Below are positions 26,688 to 33,513 of a stretch of 64,000 nucleotides of DNA, in pieces; position 1 is the stretch's first letter, and each line of letters begins with the position of its first letter. Location of the stretch: NCBI GenBank assembly GCA_024226515.1, contig JAAELQ010000230.1, positions 1 to 64,000 of the forward strand, in the 5' to 3' direction. Both the position numbers and the translations under genes were made by a program. Source of the DNA: a bacterium. Lineage in GTDB: Bacteria; Acidobacteriota; Polarisedimenticolia; Polarisedimenticolales; Polarisedimenticolaceae. The notes under the pieces are model-generated. The model saw nothing but the letters and a program-made list of their open reading frames with translations, was not told where the DNA came from and made no database searches.

Positions 26688-27758
26688 ATGATTCTTCGGC
26701 GTTCGATGGCTTCCCTGGTCGGTATGCTGCTGCTGGGCGGCTCGCTTGCGTCCGTCGCTCTGGCGGGTCCGAGCGAGACCAGAACGATCGACGGGGACCG
26801 GTTGACCGTGCGCAACCTGATCGGTGAGGTACGCATCGAGGGTGGCGGCGGATCCGATTTCGAGGTCGTCGTCGAGACGAACGGCAGCGACGCGAAGCAG
26901 GGCATGATCCGGATCGAGCAGAGCGGCGACGAGCTCGAGATCGTGTTCCCCAGCGGCGAGACGGACTACGTCTACCCCGCCATGGGTCGCAACTCCAGCA
27001 CCAACATTCGCATCGACGGGGACAGCTGGCTGTCCAGGCTGCTCGGCACCAACAAGAAGATCCGCGTCCGCGGATCCGGCGACGGACTGGAGCTGTGGGC
27101 CGACGTCACCGTGCGCGTTCCGCGCGGCGGGGAGCTCGGGATCGAGCACTCGGTCGGCAACGTCCACGCGAGCAACGTCGACGGAGAGCTGCGGCTCTCG
27201 ACGAGCTCGGGCGACATCCATACGGAGGACTCCCGCGGACCGCTGTCGGTGGCCACGGGCAGCGGCGACGTCGACGTGTCGGGCGTGGACGGCGAGCAGA
27301 TCCGCATCGCGACGGGCAGCGGCGACGTCGAGGCCGAACGCCTGGCCGGCGACAAGATCAAGATCGCGACGGGTAGCGGCGACGTCGAGCTCGACGACGC
27401 GCAGGCGCAGAAGATCCAGCTGGCCACGGGCAGCGGCGACATCGAGGCAACCGCGGTCGGGGCCGACGACGCCAGCATCGCGACGGGCAGCGGCGAGGTC
27501 ACGCTGCACCTGGATCGCATGGGCGACGGCGAGTTCCAGGTCGGGACCGGAAGCGGCGACATCCGCCTCGGTCTCCCGCCGGGCAGCTCCGTCGAGGTTC
27601 ACGCGGAGACGGACGGCGGCGAGATCGCCGTCGACCTCGACGAACGCGTCGATTACAAGGTAAAAGAGGACGACGAGGTCGAATTCGCCGTCGGCGGCGG
27701 CGCGGCGCGCGTGACGCTGGGCAGCGGATCGGGAGACATCGTCATTCGCCACCGGTGA
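26688..27758 (+). CDS. DUF4097-type secreted beta-strand repeat protein
   Basis: Predicted exported protein of 356 residues from ATG 26688; ATG 26706 and 26649 are alternatives. The signal peptide is MASLVGMLLLGGSLASVALA-like. The C-terminal half is a regular repeat of about 16-20 residues in which T-G-S-G-D/E-[VI] recurs seven times (ATGSGDVDV, ATGSGDVEA, ATGSGDVEL, ATGSGDIEA, ATGSGEVTL, GTGSGDIRL, GSGSGDIVI), a beta-solenoid typical of DUF4097 and related adhesin/anti-sigma-like domains. No catalytic residues are visible. A hairpin-forming sequence lies between its stop and the radical SAM gene that follows after about 21-33 bp. Confidence 0.85.
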   Translation: MILRRSMASLVGMLLLGGSLASVALAGPSETRTIDGDRLTVRNLIGEVRIEGGGGSDFEVVVETNGSDAKQGMIRIEQSGDELEIVFPSGETDYVYPAMGRNSSTNIRIDGDSWLSRLLGTNKKIRVRGSGDGLELWADVTVRVPRGGELGIEHSVGNVHASNVDGELRLSTSSGDIHTEDSRGPLSVATGSGDVDVSGVDGEQIRIATGSGDVEAERLAGDKIKIATGSGDVELDDAQAQKIQLATGSGDIEATAVGADDASIATGSGEVTLHLDRMGDGEFQVGTGSGDIRLGLPPGSSVEVHAETDGGEIAVDLDERVDYKVKEDDEVEFAVGGGAARVTLGSGSGDIVIRHR

Positions 27759-27760
27759 GA

Positions 27761-27791
27761 ACCGCCCACCCGCGTCATAATGGTGGGCGGT
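27761..27791 (+). promoter_or_regulatory. Hairpin at the amrS start (possible attenuator)
   Basis: ACCGCCCACC (27761-27770) and GGTGGGCGGT (27782-27791) pair perfectly over 10 bp with an 11-base loop. The hairpin abuts ATG 27792 and buries the in-frame ATG at 27780. It could sequester the start of the radical SAM gene or partially terminate transcription after the DUF4097 gene; no T-run follows. Confidence 0.45.
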
Positions 27792-28892
27792 ATGAGCATC
27801 GACCCCGCATTCGAGAGCACGGTCCCCACGCGCCACTGGCACGGTCTGCAGGACGGCCGCGCGCAGTGCGACCTCTGCCCGCGCCTCTGCAAGTTGCGGG
27901 AGGGTCAGCGGGGGCTGTGCTTCGTCCGCAGCTGCCGCAACGGCGAGGTGGTCCTGAACACGTATGGCCGTTCCAGCGGCTTCTGCGTCGACCCGATCGA
28001 GAAGAAGCCGCTGAATCACTTCCATCCCGGAACTCCGGTCCTCTCCTTCGGCACCGCCGGCTGCAACCTGGCCTGCAGGTTCTGCCAGAACTGGGACATC
28101 AGCAAGTCGCGCGAGATCGACACGCTCAGCCACCGGGCCTCGCCCGCCGGGATCGCGCGAGCAGCGCGGAAGCTCGACTGCAAGAGCGTGGCGTTCACGT
28201 ACAACGACCCCGTGATCTTCCTGGAGTACGCGGTGGACGTCGCGCGCGCCTGTCACGAGAGCGGACTGCTCACGGTCGCCGTGACCGCCGGCGAGATCTG
28301 CCCCACGCCGCGCGAGGAGTTCTTCGCGCACATGGACGCCGTCAACGTCGACCTGAAGGGATTCACCGACGAGTTCTACCGCAAGCTGTGCGCCGGGCCG
28401 CTGCAGCCTGTGCTGGAAACGCTGGAGTACCTCGTGCGGGAGACCGACGCGTGGGTCGAGGTGACGAACCTGCTCATCCCGGGCGAGAACGACTCCGAGG
28501 CCGAGATCGACGAGCTCACCGGCTGGATCGTGGAGCGGCTCGGCCCGGACGTGCCGTTGCACTTCTCGGCGTTTCACCCCGACTACAAGATGATGGACAC
28601 GCCCCCGACGCCGGTGTCGACGCTACGCCGGTCGCGCGACATCGCGTTGCGCAACGGCGTGCATCACGCCTACACCGGCAACGTGCACGACGTCGAAGGC
28701 GACACCACGCGCTGCCACGCCTGCGCTGCGGAGCTGATCCGCCGCGACTGGTACGAGCTGGTGGACTGGAAGCTGTCGGACGACGGCACCTGCAGCCGCT
28801 GTGGGGTCCCCTGCGCGGGCCGCTTCAGCGGCCCGCCGGGGAGCTGGGGGCGCAAGCGCCTCCCGGTGCGTATCGCCGACTACGACACCTGA
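27780..28892 (+). CDS. amrS: AmmeMemoRadiSam-system radical SAM enzyme
   Basis: Cytoplasmic radical SAM protein of 370 residues, in the family that co-occurs with Memo and AMMECR1 proteins. The cluster-binding motif is C95-x3-C99-x2-C102 (GCNLACRFCQNW). The N-terminal CDLCPRLC...GLCFVRSC cysteines and the C-terminal CHACAAEL and CSRCGVPC pairs suggest further metal sites typical of this family. VDPIEKKPLNHFHPGTPVLSFG is also a family signature. No Memo or AMMECR1 gene is in the window. The start is either 27780 or 27792; the latter lies directly behind a 10-bp hairpin. The 3' end overlaps that of the convergent mscS gene by 13 bp. Confidence 0.92.
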   Translation: MVGGMSIDPAFESTVPTRHWHGLQDGRAQCDLCPRLCKLREGQRGLCFVRSCRNGEVVLNTYGRSSGFCVDPIEKKPLNHFHPGTPVLSFGTAGCNLACRFCQNWDISKSREIDTLSHRASPAGIARAARKLDCKSVAFTYNDPVIFLEYAVDVARACHESGLLTVAVTAGEICPTPREEFFAHMDAVNVDLKGFTDEFYRKLCAGPLQPVLETLEYLVRETDAWVEVTNLLIPGENDSEAEIDELTGWIVERLGPDVPLHFSAFHPDYKMMDTPPTPVSTLRRSRDIALRNGVHHAYTGNVHDVEGDTTRCHACAAELIRRDWYELVDWKLSDDGTCSRCGVPCAGRFSGPPGSWGRKRLPVRIADYDT

Positions 28893-29689
28893 TCGACGTG
28901 GACGTCCATCTGCGGGAACGGGATACCGATCTTCGCATCGTCCAGCGCGACCTTGACCGCGCGCGTCAGCGCGTCCTTCGCCGGCCAGTAGTCGTCGGCC
29001 TTGACCCACACGCGCACGACCCAGTCGATCGACGATCCGCCGAGCTCGCTCAGGACGATCGCGGGATCCTCGTCGGGCAGCCGCTGCGACAGCGCGCGGG
29101 CGGCCTGCTCCAGCACCTGGCGCGTGCGGTCGAGATCCGCGGTGTAGTCGGTGCCGACGGCGACGTCGACGCGCCGCGTCTCGTGGTGCGAGACGTTCTC
29201 GATCGTCCCTCCCGCCACAATACCGTTGGGCATGATGATCCGCCGGTTGTCCGGTGTGTCGAGCGTCGTGTTGAACAGCCCGATCTCGAACACCTTGCCG
29301 ATCTCGCCGGACGCCCGGATGACGTGGCCGACCTCGAACGGCCGGAAGACGAGCAGCATGATGCCCGAGGCGAAGTTGCCGAGCGTCCCCGACAGGGCCA
29401 TGCCGATCGCCAGGCCCGCGCCGGCGAAGATCGCGGCGAAGCTCGTCGTCTCGATGCCGAAGTAGCCGAGCACGCCGAGCAGGCCGGCGATGATCACCAC
29501 CCAGCGCGCCATGTTGGCGAAGAACTTGCCCAGTGTCGGATCGAACGACGAGCGGGCGAGGCCCCTGTTGACGGCGCGTCGCGCCCATCCGCCGGCGATC
29601 CAGACGACGATCAACAGGGCGACGGCGCCGAGGCCCTTGACGCCGTAGGCGACGATCTGACTGGTCATTTCGGGTGTCAGTTCTGGCAT
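28880..29689 (-). CDS. mscS: Small-conductance mechanosensitive channel (MscS family)
   Basis: Inner-membrane channel of 269 residues, near the length of E. coli MscS. There are three transmembrane segments: about 9-33, 56-78 and the glycine/alanine-rich pore helix around 85-110 (AAIFAGAGLAIGMALSGTLGN). The family beta-domain follows (FRPFEVGHVIRASGEIGKV, PNGIVAGGTIENVS), and the protein ends with the C-terminal alpha/beta domain. It would release solutes on osmotic down-shock. The ATG at 29689 lies 13 bp inside the end of the upstream FG-GAP gene on the same strand, so translation may be coupled. It is a second osmotic-safety channel in this window besides MscL. Confidence 0.95.
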   Translation of the reverse strand: MPELTPEMTSQIVAYGVKGLGAVALLIVVWIAGGWARRAVNRGLARSSFDPTLGKFFANMARWVVIIAGLLGVLGYFGIETTSFAAIFAGAGLAIGMALSGTLGNFASGIMLLVFRPFEVGHVIRASGEIGKVFEIGLFNTTLDTPDNRRIIMPNGIVAGGTIENVSHHETRRVDVAVGTDYTADLDRTRQVLEQAARALSQRLPDEDPAIVLSELGGSSIDWVVRVWVKADDYWPAKDALTRAVKVALDDAKIGIPFPQMDVHVDQVS

Positions 29690-31986
29690 AATCCGCTCCT
29701 CTTGCCGCTGCCGCGAAGACCCGTGAAAGGTCGAGCAACATAGCAGGCATCGGAGCGGTCCGCAGAGCGCGAAACGGCACGGCGCAACGTCCCGGATTCC
29801 GGCTTCGGTCGGCGCTGCAGCAGAATCGAGATGTCGCGCGAGACCTCGTTCGCAACGGCCAGGTCCGTCAGTCCGTCACCGTCCAGATCGGCGACCGCCA
29901 CCGAGCTCGCGCGGAACCCCGTGACGTAGGCCAGCGGGGGCTCGAAGCGACCGTCGCCCCGCCCCTGCAGCACCACGACGGCATCCCATCCGCGGACCCC
30001 CACGACGAGGTCGATGATCCGGTCCCCGTCGACGTCGGCCGTCTCGATGCGGTAGGCGAAGGTCCCCACGCTGATCTTGCGCGATTTGCCGAACCCGCCG
30101 CGGCCGTCGGCGAGGATCACGGTGACGGTCCCCAGCGCGAAGCTCGTCGCGACGATGTCGGCGGCACCGTTGCCGTCCAGATCCGCCGCGGCCAGGTCGA
30201 ACACGCCCACATCGGCGTCCAGCGCCGCGATCTCCTGCCAGCCCCCGGTCGTCTCGGTCAGGATCGACACCTCGGCGTCGCCGAAACGGGCCACGGCGAG
30301 ATCGGCTCGGCCGTCGGCGTTGAAATCTGCCCGCGCGACGGCGACGGGATCGCCGCGTACCGGAACTCGCGGAGCCTCGGAGAAGCTGCCGTCCCCGTTG
30401 CCGATGAAGAACGCCAGCGTGTCGCTTCCCCGGTCGGGCATGATCAGGTCGACGATCCGATCGCCGTCGACGTCCTCCGCGACGAACGAGCTGACCGTGT
30501 CCGTGCTGGCGAACCGCAGCTGCTCGTCGAACGTGCCGTCGCCGCGGCCGAGCAACACCGACGTGTCTCGCGAGCCGGCGTTGGCGACGACGACGTCGAG
30601 CTTTCCGTCACGGTCGAGGTCCGCCAGCTCGGCGCTCTGCGGTAGTTTCCCGACGGGGAAACGCCGCTCTGCACCGAAATCCCCTCGTCCCTCGGCCAGC
30701 AGCACGGAGATCGCTCCCGGGCCGGCGCCGACCGAGACCAGGTCGACTCCCTCGTGGGTGTCCAGTTTTCCGGCCACCAGCGCGATCGCGCCGCGCCCGA
30801 CGACGTGTCGGCCGTGCAGGCGGAAGCCGCCGCGTCCGTCGCCCGGGACGATGTACGTGTTGCGCTGAAAGTCGAGCACCGCAAGATCGTCGATTCCGTC
30901 GCGGTTGAAGTCCGCCAGTGCGTTGCGCAGCTTGCGCGTGCCTCCGACGCGGAACGTCTCGGCGTCCTCGAACGTGCCGTCGCCCTTCCCGGTCATCACG
31001 TGGACGTTTTCCTTGAACAGCTGATCGGCCTGCAGCAGATCCAAGCGGCCGTCCAGATCCACGTCGCCGAACAGCACCTCAGATCGAACCGTATTCGACT
31101 CGAGCTGCATGCGCAGCGTGGGATGGAAGCGCCGCGCCTGCTTGCCGAGCAGGACGCGCAGACGGTCGTTGGGGGGCGGCAGCGAAAACTCGCGCGTCAC
31201 GACGTCGGTCACGCCGTCCCCGTCGACGTCGACGGTCAACAGACCCTGCAACGGGCCGTTGATGCGAATCGGAACCCCGACCTCGAATCCCCCCGCGCCG
31301 TCGCCGTACAGAATGCTGACGTTGCGCGACAACGCGTTCAGCACGGCCAGGTCCCGCGCACCGTCCCCGTCGAAATCGCCCGAACGGACGAACGTCGGGC
31401 GGTTCTCCGCCGGGTAGCGCTGCACGGCGGAGAACGCTCCCCTGCCGTCGCCGAAGAGAAACCCGACGTCGTCCGCCTGCGAGTCGGCGACTGCCACGTC
31501 CAGCAACCCGTCTCCGTTGAAGTCGTCGGCCACGATGTCCGAGGGGCTGTCGACGCCGGGGAACAGAACGGGTTCTTCGAACGTGCCGTCGCCGCGACCC
31601 GCGCAGAAGGCCACCTCGGGCCGTGCCGCGCCGGCGATGGTCGCCACGTCGGGAAGGCGATCGCCGTTGAAGTCGCCCGCGACCAGCCGGATCGGTCGGA
31701 ACGGGCCGACCTTCGTGGGGATCTCCTCCTCGAAGTACATGTCCTCGCGACCGAGCAGGACTCCCACGTCGGCGGCGCCGATCAGCGACGGGCTCGGCCC
31801 GTCGACGACGGCCATGTCCGGGATGCCGTCGACGTTGAAGTCGGCGACGACGATCGGGCCACGGCCCGAGGCGCGCGTCATCTTGCCGTCGAACAACACG
31901 CGTCCGGCCTCCGCGGTGGGTGCGATCGCGAGCGTCAGGGTGGCGGCGATCGCTGCCACGATTCTCGGTCCCGTCTCAGGCCACAT
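29677..31986 (-). CDS. Secreted FG-GAP/VCBS repeat protein
   Basis: Predicted exported protein of 769 residues built almost wholly of FG-GAP (integrin alpha-like) blades. The signal peptide (IVAAIAATLTLAIAPTAEA) follows MWPETGPR; ATG 31986 has GGAGG 5 bases upstream. About 14 calcium-loop motifs of the form D-x-D/N-x-D-G-x-x-D-[LVI] are visible, for example DFNVDGIPDMAV, DFNGDGLLDVAV, DVDGDGVTDVVT, DLDRDGKLDVVV and DLDGDGLTDLAV, about 45-60 residues apart, enough for two seven-bladed propellers. The last about 40 residues are basic and irregular (SADRSDACYVARPF). Likely a surface binding protein. Its stop lies within the mscS start. Confidence 0.9.
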   Translation of the reverse strand: MWPETGPRIVAAIAATLTLAIAPTAEAGRVLFDGKMTRASGRGPIVVADFNVDGIPDMAVVDGPSPSLIGAADVGVLLGREDMYFEEEIPTKVGPFRPIRLVAGDFNGDRLPDVATIAGAARPEVAFCAGRGDGTFEEPVLFPGVDSPSDIVADDFNGDGLLDVAVADSQADDVGFLFGDGRGAFSAVQRYPAENRPTFVRSGDFDGDGARDLAVLNALSRNVSILYGDGAGGFEVGVPIRINGPLQGLLTVDVDGDGVTDVVTREFSLPPPNDRLRVLLGKQARRFHPTLRMQLESNTVRSEVLFGDVDLDGRLDLLQADQLFKENVHVMTGKGDGTFEDAETFRVGGTRKLRNALADFNRDGIDDLAVLDFQRNTYIVPGDGRGGFRLHGRHVVGRGAIALVAGKLDTHEGVDLVSVGAGPGAISVLLAEGRGDFGAERRFPVGKLPQSAELADLDRDGKLDVVVANAGSRDTSVLLGRGDGTFDEQLRFASTDTVSSFVAEDVDGDRIVDLIMPDRGSDTLAFFIGNGDGSFSEAPRVPVRGDPVAVARADFNADGRADLAVARFGDAEVSILTETTGGWQEIAALDADVGVFDLAAADLDGNGAADIVATSFALGTVTVILADGRGGFGKSRKISVGTFAYRIETADVDGDRIIDLVVGVRGWDAVVVLQGRGDGRFEPPLAYVTGFRASSVAVADLDGDGLTDLAVANEVSRDISILLQRRPKPESGTLRRAVSRSADRSDACYVARPFTGLRGSGKRSGLCQN

Positions 31987-32136
31987 GCTTCCTCCACGGC
32001 TCTCCCCCGCCGGACGCGGACGAGATCTCGCCCCCCCCCGGAACGATACCGCGATGCCGGCCGGCGCGAGGCTCCTTTTTCGGATGCGGTCCGGTTTCGG
32101 GCGCTTTCGCGGCACCGCGGTGTAGAGTCGACGCCG

Positions 32137-33513
32137 GTGAACGTACTGCTGATCTCCACCTACGACCTGGGCCGCCAGCCGTTCGGGCTGGCGTCTCCCG
32201 CGGCGTGGCTGGCGCGCGAGGGGCTGCAGGTGGACTGCCTGGACCTCGCGGTGGAGCCGTACGATGCGCCGCGCGTCGCGCGCGCCGACGCGATCTGCAT
32301 CCACGTGCCGATGCATACCGCGACACGGCTGGCCGTCGAGCTCGTCCCGCGCCTGCGCGAGGCGAACCCCGGCGCGCGACTCGCCTTCTTCGGTCTCTAC
32401 GCGCCGCTGAACGCCGGCCTGCTGAGCGATCTGGGCGCCTCGGCCATCGTCGGCGGCGAGTTCGAGCGCGAGCTCGTGGAGTGGTTGCAATCGGGAGACG
32501 CGCCGCGGCTCGTGTCGTTCGAGCGTCTGCCGTTCGTCGTTCCGGAGCGGGGCGGGTTGCCCGGCCCCGAGCGCTACGCACGGCTCGTCGCGGCCGACGG
32601 CGACGAGCTCCTCACCGGCTACACCGAGGCGTCGCGCGGCTGCCGGCATACGTGCCGCCACTGCCCGATCGTCCCGGTCTACGCCGGCCGCTTTCGCATC
32701 GTTCCGCGAGATGTCGTGCTGGCGGACGTCGAGCGCCAGGTGGAGTCCGGTGCGCGGCACATCACGTTCGGCGATCCGGATTTCCTCAACGGGCCGAAAC
32801 ATGCCGAAACGCTGGTGCGCGAGCTGCACCGCCGCTTTCCGGAGCTGACGTACGACGTCACGATCAAGGTCGAGCACCTGTTGCGTCACGCGGAGCGACT
32901 GACGACGCTGCGCGAGACCGGCTGCCTGTTCGTCACCTCCGCGGTCGAGTCGGTGGACGACGACGAGCTGCGCTTCCTGGCGAAGGGACACACGCGTGCC
33001 GACTTCCTGCACGCGGTCGAGCGCATGCGCGACGCCGGACTGCAGTTGAACCCGACCTTCGTCACGTTCACTCCGTGGACGACGCGCGAGAGCTTCGCGG
33101 CGTTGCTGGAGCTGCTGGATCGGTTGGACCTCGTCGACGCCGTGGCTCCCGTGCAGTACACGATCCGACTGTTGATCACGCGCGCGTCGCGACTGCTCGA
33201 GCTGGAGGACGTCGCCACGCTCGTCGAACCGTTCGACGAGCGGCGACTCGTCTATCCATGGAGCCATCGCGACCCGACGCTGGACGCGCTGCAGCAGCGC
33301 GTGTGCACCACGGTTCACGAAGCGCACCACCGCGGCGACGACCGGCGGGCGATATTCGAGGCGGTGCTGCGCGCCGCCGACGAGGCGCTGGGGCGCGAGC
33401 CCGCGTCGCGGGAATCGACGAGGCCTGCGCGCCCCACCGCGACCGTGCCCTACCTCACGGAGCCGTGGTACTGCTGAGCCGAGCCGACCGACGAGCAGTT
33501 GGCTCGTCTTTGA
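32137..33513 (+). CDS. B12-binding-type radical SAM selenoprotein with CUAEP tail
   Basis: Radical SAM enzyme with an N-terminal cobalamin-binding-like Rossmann region (about 1-125) and a SAM-cluster motif C169-x3-C173-x2-C176 (GCRHTCRHC). A standard reading stops at TGA 33475-33477 after YLTEPWYC. Read through, the frame gives C-U-A-E-P-T-D-E-Q-L-A-R-L and stops at TGA 33511-33513. This C-U-A-E-P run matches the tail after which I recall an NCBI family is named (CUAEP/CCAEP-tail radical SAM protein, with U as selenocysteine). Two candidate stem-loops lie directly downstream. The full product would be 458 residues with Sec at 447. GTG start at 32137. The tail overlaps the 3' end of uvrA on the other strand by 59 bp. 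The substrate is unknown. Confidence 0.82.

Noticed and set aside
26553..28577. Upstream extension of the secreted-protein gene (25587-26552) as one 996-residue protein
   Set aside because: The extension lies antisense to the DUF4097 and amrS genes and precedes a clear signal peptide with its own ribosome site at 26552.
32030..32042. C-run in the divergent gap before the radical SAM gene, considered as a phase-variable promoter tract
   Set aside because: A single short homopolymer in a GC-rich genome; no sign of length variation can be judged from one sequence.
30754..32136. Extension of the radical SAM frame upstream to 30754
   Set aside because: It would run antisense through the FG-GAP gene; the family-like start is at GTG 32137.
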